Source: Arion vulgaris
Lineage: Eukaryota; Mollusca; Gastropoda; Stylommatophora; Arionidae
Length of the DNA: 64,000 bases
NCBI GenBank assembly: GCA_020796225.1
Contig: CM036755.1
Location: 61,124,152-61,188,151 of the forward strand
Reading direction: 5' to 3'
The notes below the pieces were generated by a model. It searched no databases, was not told the origin of the DNA, and was given only the letters and a program-made list of their open reading frames with translations. Made by a program: the position numbers and the translations under genes. Every line of letters starts with the position of its first letter. Positions within the stretch are counted from its first letter, which is position 1. This document shows, in pieces, positions 44,320 through 55,883 of the stretch.

Positions 44320-46925
44320 ATTTTGGAATCTGATTTCCATTGGGTGGCTTGGCATACTCAGAAACTTTTCTGCCTGCTCATCACTTTTGTGTCTCTGCGT
44401 TCTCTCAGTGCTTGTATTCCCCACTCTTTCCATCTCCACTATTGGTGTTGATTTCATTGCTCCTATGATGACACGAAGCGCCTGGTTTTGCACCTTATCC
44501 AGTTCTCCTAATGTGGTATTTGATGCTGGACACCATGCAGCTGACCCATATTCCAGGTGTGGTCGTAAGCCCTGCTGATAAATTTTTTAAAGTATTTTTT
44601 GACTGGCGCCACATGTGGTTCCACTTAATTGTCTCAGGATGGTTAACTTCCTCCAGGCCTTTGCTGCTGCTTTGTTGATGTGCTGCTTCACGTCAGTCTA
44701 TCATCGAATGTAACTCCGAGATAGGTAGGTTGCTTGTCTTTTCTTAGCAGTTCTCCATTTATTTTAATGGTGCCAGCTTTTTGTTTGGGAGAGAGAGAGT
44801 AAAGAGTGTAGTGCTTCACTTATCTGTGTTGATGCTGACACACCATCTGTTTGCCCATGAGGTTAAGGCATCTACAGTTCTTTGTATCAATTTGGTGGCC
44901 ACTGTTGAATACTCATTTGTGCACCATATTACCTGATCATCAGCGTACATTGCAACTTTTACTTCCTGTGGTAACTCAGCAACCAGGTCGTTGATGAAAA
45001 TCAAGAAGAGTGTGGGGAACAATATTCTTCCTTGAGGACGCCATGTGCAGTAGAACATTTTTACTCTTGAGGCCATCTAGATGCACTCTGGCTTTTCTGT
45101 TATGTAAGTATGCTTTTATCCATCTGTACATCATACCCTTTACTCTACATTTCTCAGTTTCTTCAGCAGTCCTTCTTTCCAAACCTTGTCAAAGGCTTTC
45201 CTTAGGTCTATCTATGTCGCTAGTACCAGTTTCTTATCTTGGAACGCATCCTCAATCTCCTGAGAAAAGTACGTTGCTTGGTCTTCAGTAGAGTAGCACT
45301 GCCTGAAACCTGCCTGCTGTGACACAAGAATGTTTTCACTTTCAAGATACCACTGTAGTCGGAGATTGATTATACGTTCCATTGTTTTGCAGAGACAACT
45401 TGTAAGACTGATCGGTCGGTAGCTGGAGGCAGAAGAACTATCTTTTCCAGGTTTCGAGAGAGGTATCATGATTGCTTCTCTCCATGTCTGTGGGACTTGA
45501 CCCAAGATCCAACAATTATTGTAAATCTGCAGTAACTTTGTTTTTGCTGCAGTGCCCAAGTTATTAATCATCTCATTGGACACTCCATCAGCTCCTAGTG
45601 ATTTTCTCAATTTTAATTTGGATATTGCCAGTTTCAGTTCTTTAAATGTGATTAGTGTCTTCATCACTTCAGGTATGGTTTCATCTTGCTCTACATTTTG
45701 CTTTTTCTCACGAATTTCTCGTTGTTTCATTGTGCTAATTTCAATATTGCTGTCTTTAGCAAAGGAGTCTGCAAAATGATCAGCTGCCTGTTTTCCTGTG
45801 AGGATGTTTCCATCTTTGTACAATGCAATCTTTGGATTTCTCCCTGTACCTTCATCATTAAGTTGTTTTACTAGATTCCACAGCTTCCTGGTATCTCTTT
45901 CAAAGTTTAAGGACTCTGTTTTTCCTTCCAGCTCCTCCGCCTGGCCTGCAGCTTGGCCCTTTGAAATATAGCCTTGGCATGCTGATATTTGTTGTGGTGT
46001 TCTTGGCAGCAGTGGTCTCTGCCTGCTTTCGTGAAATTTACATTATTGTGCAGTAGTTCCAATTCACTGCTCCAGTAAGGTGTGTGTGCTTTCGAGCCCT
46101 CTAGGAATTGTTTCCTAGGCAGCCTGTTTTATACATCGGCTGAACTCATCAACTACCTTGTTGATGTCCTTGTCAGTAGATAGACCTAGTGTCAGTATAC
46201 TGGTGCGATGCTTATACACTGTCCAATCTGCCTTCTTGTAATTCCACCTAGATAGAGTTCTGCTCTCCTGATGAGTTGATTTTCAACAGTGAGAAAGACT
46301 GGCCGATGGCCACTGTCTCCTAGCTGTTTCCCAACAACATGTGTAATGTTCCACTCCAGGTCTGAGGAGTGGAATGCCAAGTCTGGTGTAGAGGTGGTGT
46401 GCCATGATCTGGAGTAGAAGGTTGTCTGATCTTTGGGCTGATTGACAAGGATTAGTTTGTTGTCATCCTGCCAGTTTTCAAGCTCCTCGTCCCTACTGTC
46501 CATGTGATCATACCCCCAGCTCTGTGAGTGACTATTGAAGTAACTACACACTATGAGTCTTTACTTTGTTGGAACTGAGACCAGTGCCAGTGGGCGGTCA
46601 CTTGGACAGTAGTAGTTGATTAAGTGAAACTCTGTACTTGCCGTCCTAAGATGCAGCATCTGATATTCTGCACCCTCCATGTACTCCTCAAACTGACATG
46701 TGGTGATGTTGTTTCTCACAAGTGTCAGTACTCCACCCTTTCTTCTATTTTTTTGGTCTGATCGGTAGCACTGGAAGCCTCTGACTTTGAAGGCTACATC
46801 TTCATTCATGGGGGTCTCTTGCAAACAGCATTCATGTACTTGTTCTTCATTTAGGATGTTTTCAAGTTCTACTTTTTTACTGTAGCCATCTGTTCACACC
46901 CTCAGCATTCCAGTCTAATATTTTA
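44320..46925 (-). mobile_element. LINE-C, Jockey-like retrotransposon, inactive
   Basis: The minus strand encodes, in order, an apurinic-type endonuclease and a reverse transcriptase broken by frameshifts. The endonuclease has a WNAEGV-like start near 46.91 kb, QET at about 46.82 kb, an FNSHSQSWGYD region at about 46.53 kb and SGHRPV at about 46.31 kb. The RT has SKLKLRKSLGADGVSNEMI, IPLSKPGKDSSSASSYRPIS and FRQCYSTEDQ, then YADD at 44,936-44,947. The C-terminal QNQALRVIIGAMKSTPIVEM part (44,420-44,490) is typical of Jockey/CR1-like elements. Two endonuclease sites are altered: the usual GD before FN is SY (46,540-46,545), and the usual SDH is SGH (46,309-46,311). No ORF1 is visible. Length is about 2.6 kb. 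Confidence 0.88.
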
Positions 46926-49300
46926 ATAAATTAGCGAGTTGCTCTATTCTATGCCTCCTGGCTCCACAGGGCAAATGAGAAGGACATCCAGTAGCTGGGA
47001 TTGGGCCCTGTCGAGGAAGAGGGCCCGGCACTGCACCAGCCTGAGTGTCCGTTACAGGGCAAGCACCATATCTTTTTAAATACATATTCATATGCGTTTA
47101 TGCGTGGCAACCTGATTGCTATAGTGCGCCTCTTGGCTGGTTGCCTCCAACTTCAGCACTCTTATTGCTAGAGAAGACTGTGGTCTAACTCGGGGGATAG
47201 AAAAATTGTAAAAGAAGTAGGAGATAAGACAAGAAAAAGATGCCCTCCACAAGAGGCATTTAAGAGAAAGAGGATGGGTTAAAGGCTGCCATTTAACCCA
47301 TAGGTGGGGCTGTATTGCATGTTTAGTGTTATGGTACTTCTATATGTATACCAAATCAGCTTTGTTGTTATGTAGCAGGGAATATGATACCAGGTTTTTT
47401 TTCTAGTCCCAAGCTTCAACTAGGCGCGTATTTTCAATGAAACAAAGGGGTAACCATATACCTGTTCTGTGGGCGTATAATAACAGACCAGCTATATTAG
47501 CAAGGGGACTTTTCCTTAACTAGAAGTGAATTTATGCCCTGTTTTTCTTTACCCCTGCAGTCAACTTGAGGTTAATTGTAATTCTTTTTTTTTGAAACGT
47601 TTGGGTGATTGTCCGGTCACAAATATCAATTAAAGGGTTTCCCAACCAACAACCAGATTTGACCGTGAGAATTATACTAACAGGACAATGATCAATTTGG
47701 AAATAAAGAAAATTGCCAGTTGATAAATAGAATGCATATTGTAGATTGGACACACAGTAGGGACAGACACTTAGCAGAGACACACTTAGCACAGACACTT
47801 GGCAGACACACTTCATCGACCGACTTAGACTGAGAACTTAGAATGAGGACTTAGACGGAGAAGAGGAGACTGAGAAGAGGAGACATAGAGAGAGAAACAA
47901 CTTAGCAGAAGAGACTTAGCAGAGAGACTTTTAGAACTCGGATAGAGACTTGCCGAACATGGAGAGAGTCTTGCAAAACTCGCAAAGGGGCAGACGGAAT
48001 GGCCCAGTGTGCTGAGTTGAAGAGACGACCAACGCTGACTTCGGATATGTGAGTATAACTAGACCTGTGTAGTGTGGACAACAGATTCATAAATGGATCC
48101 ACACAGCAGAGTAGCCACGATCAGACCTATAGACAATTTTTCAGAAGAGAGAATAGAAGTAGCATCTTATAGAGACAGACAGCACAAGAGAAAACCTTAC
48201 CTGTTGAACTGGAAATATATATCTTCTAAATCTCCAATTTATACAGAATAGTGACCAAGCTATCAGAGCCTCGTTTTACAGATATGATCTTAAAAATGTA
48301 TAAAAAGCAAACTTTCATCAAGAGACAGAAAATAGAGACTTTGAAGAAATAGATATCTTCGAAGTCACAAGTAACAGACCCATGGGACACTCTAACAAAC
48401 AGCTGTTCCACAGAAAACTATTAACATTTTAAAGTAGACAGAGGCATTCTAAGGACTTCAGACTAACCTGTACAATACAATTATGTATGAACTTGTATTA
48501 GATATCCAAATAGAGTGTAGGACTTGAACAGTGAAGATGTGTGCTTATATAATCAAGTGGTTGTAGTTTAGCATTTTTATATTGTAAGGTGATATATCAT
48601 TTTCAGAGTGAGGAATCATGTTGGGACTATATTGTATGTTATATATGTATATGTATGAATATGCTATATGTGTTGTAGATGTAAATGTGCTATATAGGTG
48701 AAATATATGCATATAATAAAGATTGAAAATACAGAATTGGGTTTCATATATTTATAGAGAAATGTTAATTACGACGTGATTAATATACAGCGGCCAGAGG
48801 GCACGGCTACAGTTAGAGTGTTTCGCCGAGAAGCAGAAAAAGCAACGTACGCATTCAATCTCGCCGTAAAAACAACAATGCTGGATATTTAAGACATAAT
48901 TCTGGAAAATTATCGACGTGTAACCTTGGCCTAGACTAACAAAAGCCATGACATTTGTTTAAGATTTCCTACAAAATTGATACATGCTATCAATTCATTA
49001 TGCAATTCCTGTTGACTCTAGTGTATACACAAATGCACAAAAAATATGCTCACCTGATACGATTGTCTCAATTTCACATTCAACAAAAGATGTTGTTATT
49101 CTTGTATAATCCAAATAAACAAAAAAGAAAATTAGCCGTTAGATGTCTCAAAAGTAATGTTATCCACGTAGGGGTGGGGTGGGGGCATTGCGACTACATG
49201 TTTATATACACCATTTAAATATTTATGGTTTCCTGCGGTTTCCAATTTATAGCATTTTAATCTTTGATGTGGTTTCTAAATGGCTATTATTTTTTATTTT
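46926..49300. other. mostly unassigned; possible LINE-C 5' flank and degenerate repeat
   Basis: 46,926-47,090 may be untranslated LINE-C sequence. 47,755-47,960 contains loosely repeated ACTTAGCAGAGAC units. 48,590-48,720 is rich in ATATGTAT. I see no gene, SINE head or inverted terminus in the rest. Confidence 0.4.
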
Positions 49301-49309
49301 TTTCGACAT

Positions 49310-49739
49310 GATTTATTCATCTCTCACCTCTCCTTCCTCTTTCTCTCTCCTCACTCTTTCTCTTCTCCTCCTTCACTCTTCTCTCTCCCGCACTCTTTCT
49401 CTCTCTTGTGTATCTCTAGCCTGTGACAACCCTACGCTTATGGCGACAACAAATGAAAACAATTCTTTTCTTTATTGGCCTTCCTTTGTATTCTGCTCAC
49501 TCTCTCTCTCTTTCTCTCTCTCTCTCGTTCTGTCTCTCTCTCTCTCTCTCTAGCCAGTGACGCCCCTGGCGCTTACTACATCAACAAATGCACACACTCC
49601 TTTATTATTGACCTTCCTCTGTATTCTGCTTTCTCTCTCTCTTCTATCTATCTATCTAGCCTGTGACGCCCTAGCGCTTATGGCAGCAACAAATGTACAC
49701 AATTCTTTTCTATTATTGGCCTTCCTTCGTTTCTGCTCA

Positions 49740-49771
<32 letters not shown>

Positions 49772-49860
49772 CTCACATGTGACGCCCCTGGCGCTTGGTA
49801 CATCAACAAATACACACACTCCTCTTCTCAGTATTATTGACCTTCCTCTGTATTTTGTTC
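49310..49860 (+). repeat. four-copy CT-linked tandem repeat (~105-140 bp)
   Basis: Units at about 49,420, 49,553, 49,660 and 49,785 each read: a (CT)n run, then a TAGCCTGTGACGCCCTAGCG-like block, a TTAxxGCAACAAATGCACAC block, TTCTTTTCTATTATTGGCCT and TTCCTTTGTATTCTGCTCAC. Unit types alternate: GGCAGCAACAAATG (1 and 3) against TACATCAACAAATG (2 and 4). A single inverted unit is at 10,968-11,048. Confidence 0.9.
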
Positions 49861-50106
49861 CAGTTGTAATTCATTTCTTTCAGTTCTTGCTCTATTGTTC
49901 TCACCAGGTTGTTTCTTTGGATCTTCCATGACTTATTCAGAACGTCCATCCTCGTGAAAGTAGCTTCCCTTCGGCTTTCCTTACTTTTAGTCTTTCAATC
50001 ATTAACTCTGGCCGTTCATGTCCGTAAGTAGGTAATATCTACGTTGATGTTTCCGTAATGTAGTTTTTAATAGGATGGATTGTAAGTCTCAATCCAAACC
50101 CTCTAT

Positions 50107-50228
50107 CAGAACCTTCTTCTTCCAACGCTCCATATTGACCACTTGTTAACCACTCTTTGTTATTGGTATTTGATCTGAGCCTTAGAGCGATTGTACGTTG
50201 TACCAGTTACGTGTCTACAAGTAGGCCA
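50107..50228 (-). mobile_element. SINE-2 copy, 3' half, split by a LINE
   Basis: In reverse complement this is the second half of SINE-2, from CTACTTGTAGACACGTAACT to GGAGCGTTGGAAGAAG. It ends at 50,228 with ACAAGTAGGCCA. The first half of the same element resumes at 51,275. Confidence 0.85.
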
Positions 50229-51274
50229 TCATCATCATCAAGGTGCGTATCCTTTATAGGACGTTGTTCTCTTTGCAGCACATCTAAAATTCACTCTTTT
50301 CTGACAGTTCACTCACTTCGTCGATGGTCATGTTCATGGTTTCTTTAATATCTTGTAGCCATCTTCTTCTTGGTCTGCTCTCTCTGCGTCCTGGACTTTC
50401 CTCTAGTATTGTTCTTTCCAGGCCATCGTGACGCTTGATGTGACCAAAGTATGTAATTTTTCTGTATAGTATGTTGTTTATCAGTCAATTCTCTTTAACA
50501 TTTAGTTCTTTCAGGACATCAGTGTTCTTTCTTTTTTCTGTCCATGGTATTCGTAGGATCTTTCTGTAGCATTTAGTTTCGAAGGACTGGATTTTCGTTC
50601 TTAATTTTGTGTAATAGTCCATGATTCGCAACCATAAGTAGCCACTGGGAAAATGCATGCTCTCAATATTTTTAATTTTAGTATTTTGCTGGTGCTTTGC
50701 CACATGTTCTTCATTGTGTTTAACTTCTTGATTGCTATTGCCAATCTTCTTGAGATCTCTTTGGAGCAGTCACCGTTATTGTTAATTATTGAGCCCAGAT
50801 ATTCGTAGCTCTCTACACATTTTAGTTCTTCATTGTTTATTTGGATGTTATGGAGCCTTTTCTATGTCAGTTGACATGATTTTTGTTTTTTGTGTATTCA
50901 AATATAGATGTTAGTCTTCACTATGTTTCTTGGTCGTCATGATTAGGTTTTCCAAACCTTCTTTGCTGGTGGATAATAATACTGTATCGTCTGCGTATCT
51001 AAGCTCTGGTATGTATTTTCCTCCTATAGTGAGAGGGTCGTAATTCACATAGTTGGTATCGTCTTTAAATTCCTCATGATGTTCTCCGCATATATGTTGA
51101 ATAAGTATGGTGACAAAATACACCCCTGTCGTATCCCCTTTTGAATCTCGAACCATTCAGCTATTTCACCTCCTATTTTAATGGTTGCCTGTTGTTCGTG
51201 GTATAGAGATTATATGAGTTGTATTATGTGTGTTGGAAAGTGCATGTCTTTCATGATTTTCCACATTTTGTTCC
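50229..51274 (-). mobile_element. LINE-A copy nested in SINE-2, with TSD
   Basis: The insert is 1,046 bp with a 12-bp perfect target duplication ACAAGTAGGCCA (50,217-50,228 and 51,275-51,286). Minus-strand frames show the RT palm (GGKYIPELRYADDTVLLSTS), then LRTKIQSFETKCYRKILRIP and KNTDVLKELNVKEN, and finally a broken GRPRRR region and a (GAT)n tail at 50,229. It is 5'-truncated within RT, as usual for target-primed reverse transcription. Confidence 0.9.
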
Positions 51275-51428
51275 ACAAGTAGGCCAGCATATCAATTTCT
51301 GCGATGCTTTTTATTTACTGGGTAGCTTCCTATGCCTACATCCGTCGCCTCTTACGACATGCCTGTGTAAGTCGCAGTGATATCTAACATTGCGCTTCCA
51401 TTCTGAGATACTGCCACCACACGGCGAT
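51275..51428 (-). mobile_element. SINE-2 copy, 5' half, split by a LINE
   Basis: It continues the copy from 50,107-50,228. In reverse complement: CGCCGTGTGGTGGCAG, GTAAGAGGCGACGGATGTAG, GGAAGCTACCCAGTAAATAA and a GCCTACTTGTGG end next to the duplication. Confidence 0.85.
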
Positions 51429-51505
51429 ACACCGTGAGAACCTGTGTAAGTCGATATATTATTCTAGAACCCCCTCACCACGTGGATCCTGAGAACAGGT
51501 TATCT

Positions 51506-51745
51506 ACACTGAGTGACGTGTACGTCCTGAGTGACGTGTACGTCCTGAGTGACGTGTACTTCATGAGTGACGTGTACGTCATGAGTGACGTGTACTTCAT
51601 GAGTGACGTGTACGTCCTGAGTGACGTACTTCATGGGGACGTGTACGTCTGGTGACGTGTACGTCCTGAGTGACGTGTACGTCATGAGTGACGTGTACGT
51701 CCTGAGTGACGTGTACTCTGAGTGACGTGTACGTCATGAGTGACC
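51506..51745. repeat. 18-bp minisatellite (~13 copies)
   Basis: The unit is GAGTGACGTGTACGTCCT, with CATGA for CCTGA and CTTC variants. It contains GACGT and TACGTC. It is in frame with codons, so repeated Val/Asp-rich peptides appear in the ORFs; not a gene. Bases 51,746-52,009 are unique. Confidence 0.93.
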
Positions 51746-52009
51746 GTATCAGAAACATAAAGTATCCTCCTTCCTAACCCATTGTCGTATAATTGGAACC
51801 CCCAAGTCTCCCCATCACTACAGAGTAATGGTCTCATCGGTAAGTAGCTCTTCATATCTCACGGTGTATCGGTAGCGCTCTTTCAGTTATGTCCCTTTTT
51901 TACGCTTAACTCCCCCTTTGTTTACATTCCTGTACAGGATCCTATATTTATACATACTCTGTTATGCCGCATCTAAGTTCATTGAATTGTCATAATTATT
52001 TTAGGGGTC

Positions 52010-52438
52010 TCTCTGGCGTAGAAGTTAGATGCTCGTATCTCGTGCGAAAGGTACCATGTTCGTTCCCTCGTGGAGCCTTCTGTCTATTTTTCCAGAGATC
52101 AATGTAGGTGAGATCGAGTTCCTAGTCATATCGGAGACGGACGATAAAACGTAGGTCCCGTGTTGAATTTGAGTCCGTAAAAGAACCCTAGGCATTTTAA
52201 TCGAGAATAGCAGGCTGGAAAGCCGCTGCACGTGCAAAAATTCATTAGAAACGATTTTATTTTAAAATCCCTATAAAAATATCTTCACTATCTTCAAAAT
52301 TACATCCGGGACCCTCGCCGGGTCTACGGAGTTCATGCACTGCAGCTGAGATCTTCCTATGTAAGAAAGAGATCAGAGCACACATGATTACTCACCGAAG
52401 TGCGATGATAATGGTCCTATCAATCAATCAATCAATCT
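52010..52438 (+). mobile_element. SINE-1 copy, near full length
   Basis: Head CTGGCGTAGAAGTTAGATGC with ATCTCGTGCGAAAGGTACC and B-box-like GTTCGTTCCCTCG. Then AGAGATCAATGTAGGTGAGA (with a small deletion), GGAAAGCCGCTGCACG, GATCTTCCTATGTAAG and a (TCAA)n tail. Confidence 0.9.
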
Positions 52439-52499
52439 TAACTGAATTAGTTCGGTCATCTGTCAGCTGTGACGTTCTCCTCTATGACAAATCATAAAA

Positions 52500-52937
52500 A
52501 GCAACATCCTACATTATAATATCAGTAGTGTCTAGATATGGTTGTGAATCATGGACCATTACACAAACAACAAGAACGAAAATCCAATCCTTCGAAACTA
52601 AATGCTACAGAAAGATCCTACGAATAACATGGACAGAAAAAATAAGAATACTGATGTCCTGAAAGAACTAAATGTTAACGAAAATTGGCTGATAAACAAC
52701 ATACTATACAGAAAAATTAAGTATTTTGGTCACATCAAGCGTCATGATGGCCTGAAAAGAACAATATTAGAGGGCAGGGTCCCAGAACGCAGAGGTAGAC
52801 CAAGAAGACGATGGCTACAAGATTTTAAAGAAACCATGAATATGACCATCGGTGAAGTGGGTGAACTGGCTAGAGACAAAGTGAATTTCAGATGCGCTGC
52901 AAAGAGAGCAACGTCCTATAAAGGATATGCACCTTGA
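52500..52937 (+). mobile_element. LINE-A 3' end
   Basis: A 111-residue open frame plus preceding KIQSFETKCYRKIL-like sequence: KNTDVLKELNVNENWLINNI, YRKIKYFGHIKRHDGLKRTI and RRGRPRRRWLQDFKETMNMT, ending at CACCTTGATGGTGA. Same family as the 50.2-kb copy (inverted). The RT core is missing. Confidence 0.85.
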
Positions 52938-54260
52938 TGGTGAGATGTTATGCTATAAAATTTGACTATATGTCTGTAAAACTATATTAGTAATTCATAT
53001 GTTACTAATGCGTGTCTCATTAAACAATATCCCCTAATGAACGAGCTGATAGATTGGCTGACATAGCTAACATATCAGAAGAAGCTGCAATTGTAACAGA
53101 GTGTCACTGTTACCTAGGGAGAAGGGGTGTAGGTCAGCCCAAAACCCCCGTATTGCTCTTAGCCTTCTTGACTTAGTTAGAATAAAATTACTTGTTTACC
53201 GGTCCACAGTTACTGACCAGTTGAGGACTCCATCTCGAGCCAGTGATTTATCCCGAGGTATTCGAGGACTCCCGTTAAGTCGGGTATCTCGAGACAAGGG
53301 TAGGGGGCAGCTGGGCTTTTGGTTGGAGATATGATAGTTTTGAAGCAGTTACTTTTGGGAAGTTAAGATCGAAGGACGGACATATTACTTTTGTGCTTAA
53401 GAGGAAGACTCACTTTTGAGAAGTTGAGAAGGACGGACAGATTATTTGAATAACAAGAGGAACCGTCAGACTTTAGAAGACAGATAAGTGTGTTAGGTGC
53501 CGAATACTCAGAGAATACCTGGTCGGTTTGTGAACTGTAAGTAGAACCAAAATTTATGACAATGGAGCCACACCATGTGTTGAATGTTGTGACCGGTAGC
53601 TGCTGTTAAACTTAGAATCCAGAACTTTTATGATGTTCATCTGTGTCGAACTGCAGAAGCTAGTAGTAGAGCTTTTCTATGCCCACGTCGAACAATTTAG
53701 GTCAGAGTTATGAATTGCAGTACAACCTGTTATCCAGACTATTTTCGTTACACTTGTTTCATGTACAGGGATCGAGTTTGAACTCGGATATCTTTTAGCG
53801 CTAAGTGTACGGATTTACCTACACATACAGGGGTATTGCCCATGTCACCTGGTGCGCGGCCATAATCAGAACATTGGCTAGCTGTTATATACGTCATGGA
53901 GCAGAGTTACAGAAGAAGCAATTAGGGCGAAGCTTGGACCCACCCTACTCCAGGATCCGAGCCGTGACCTGGGAACAAGATCTACCGAGACTTCCGTTTA
54001 CGTGTGCTAAGAACTTATATGGAGATTCAACTAGCTGCCTCAGGAACTAATCCATGCTATACTCGAACACCGAAGAACAATGTGTTATATCAAGGCCTAG
54101 CTATCACGAAAAATCAGCATAGATAACCTTAACAGACAGTGTTCGTGTGCTATTATCCCCTTGGCCACTACAGAGAGAGAGGGGTACTCCATCCTGGTCA
54201 AGGCACGACTTGGTAATAATTGTGTAACTGACTTTGTGTTCTCCACATAAATAAGACTGA
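52938..54260. other. no confident feature
   Basis: Mixed unique sequence. A short stretch at about 53,035-53,100 could encode NERADRLADIANISEEAA, reminiscent of an RNase H C-terminus, but it is isolated. I find no LTR or TIR ends. A block at 53,330-53,470 repeats AGAAGGACGGACAGATTA-like phrases twice. Confidence 0.35.
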
Positions 54261-54261
54261 A

Positions 54262-54540
54262 TAGGCCCTTCATAGTTGAGTCATTAGGCCCTTCATAGTT
54301 GAGTCATTAGGCCCTTCATAGTTGAGTCATTAGGTCCTTCATATTTGAGTCATTAGGCCTAAGTGAGTCATTAGGCCCTTCATAGTTGAGTCATTAGACC
54401 CTTCATAGTTGAGTCATTAGGCCCTTCATAGTTGAGTCATTAGGTCCTTCATAATTGAGTCATTAGGCCCTTCATAGTTGAGTCATTAGGCCCTTCATAG
54501 TTGAGTCATTAGACCCTTCATAGTTGAGTCATTAGGTACT
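54262..54540. repeat. 23-bp minisatellite (~12 copies)
   Basis: The unit is TTAGGCCCTTCATAGTTGAG plus TCA, with TCC, ACC or AATTG variants and one 15-bp short unit near 54,358. Confidence 0.94.
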
Positions 54541-54939
54541 AGAACAGGATAGAGTAGAAGTAATAAAGATATATAAATACATATAGGTATATGGTATGAT
54601 AATTACTGTTGTATCTTGATTTGATGCTATCTTTTTGGATTATTCTCCGTATTGGTACTTGTGTACCTGTTAAGTTGTGTTTTATATGTGGGACTATGCT
54701 GATTGCTTCTAAGACCATATGCAGCTAAGAGCTCATACTTGTTCTATGAAATATAATTAAACCAATAATTTGAAGTATATAACAGCCTTTTGTTGAGTGA
54801 GTTTAGTGTAGATAGTAAGAACGTTCTCCCTCCTCTTCTTTCAAGTTCCTCTTTTCTTTTTCTACCTTTCCAGGGCCCTTGTACTAGTTATACGAACACA
54901 ATGGGCAGAAATGATACTCTTAACGCATTGAGAGTTTTG

Positions 54940-55185
54940 CCGAACAGAGGAGTTTCAGGGTTGTGAATCCATCTCGCTTACCAGACTGAGAGAGATGGTT
55001 ATTAATACTGGTACAGAACGACAAAAACAACTCACCAAATATGCAAAGAGATTGATGAATCAACATCGAACTGGCGTGTTGGACCGCTGGACGCTGCTGA
55101 ATTTGTTCAGTCATAGATCGGAGCACATATGGACATGTCTTGAGCACTTTGATGATAGTCCTCTGATAACTGATATCTGATCCCC
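54940..55185 (+). repeat. dispersed repeat R3, full copy (+)
   Basis: It runs from CCGAACAGAGGAGTTTCAGG through ACCAAATATGCAAAGAGATT and GAACTGGCGTGTTGGACCGC to ATAGTCCTCTGATAACTGAT. It is the inverted partner of 59,765-60,010. Partial copies lie at 22.1 and 23.2 kb. Class unknown. Confidence 0.8.
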
Positions 55186-55189
55186 TAAT

Positions 55190-55883
55190 GGGAATGAAAA
55201 CTGAATGAGAACTAACAACCACAATCTATAAAATATTACTTTATTAAACAACATTGCAATCAAAATCTGACAGTGTTAGGAACATCCCAGAACTATATTC
55301 CATTAAGAAAGTTATATTGGAAAAAATCTCAGTTAGATGTTCATGACTATTTGCAGAAAGTACACAACTCTGGAAATTTCGAAAAATGTGATTATTTGAA
55401 TGTTATTGTTGTCTTTTACCAAATGTCGATTAATGGTAAAAACAGCTTTTGCATCAACTAAATTAAAAAACACACCAACAAAATGAAGAGTAGAGAGGGA
55501 AAGTACATTTATTTTAGAAGAAAATTGTCAACAATCGTTAAATGAACTTTAGCACTTCTAACAGGGCGTTTTCGTCTTTTCTAATTGCAATGTACCATCA
55601 GTGAAACTAACTTTTTATCTTCATTATTTTTGATTACTTTTTTCCAAACTTTATTATTATATTTTCATTTTTAGTAGTTATAAATATTGTTAATTGTAAT
55701 TTTAATCGCTGTTATTATAAACTGGAGGAAGTTTGTTATAGTTTGATAAAATTTCGAAAACCTTTTAATCATATCAGTTCACAGGATTTTATTTGTATTT
55801 CCAGTGTACTTCTAGAGGTTTATTTTGGTCTCTCTCGTCACAAACTCATGTCTGCGGTCCATCTTAATTCTGTTTTTGTCAAA
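55190..55883. other. AT-rich flank of the 89-bp array; no clear gene
   Basis: A 62-residue frame at 55,273-55,461 (LGTSQNYIPLRKLYWKKSQL...) has CTGACAG just before it but no ATG and no recognised domain. The rest is AT-rich. The last 40 bp run into the first unit of the array. Confidence 0.35.

Noticed and set aside
53030..53110. RNase H domain (NERADRLADIANIS...)
   Set aside because: Only about 20 residues look right. No upstream RNase H motifs or RT are in frame.
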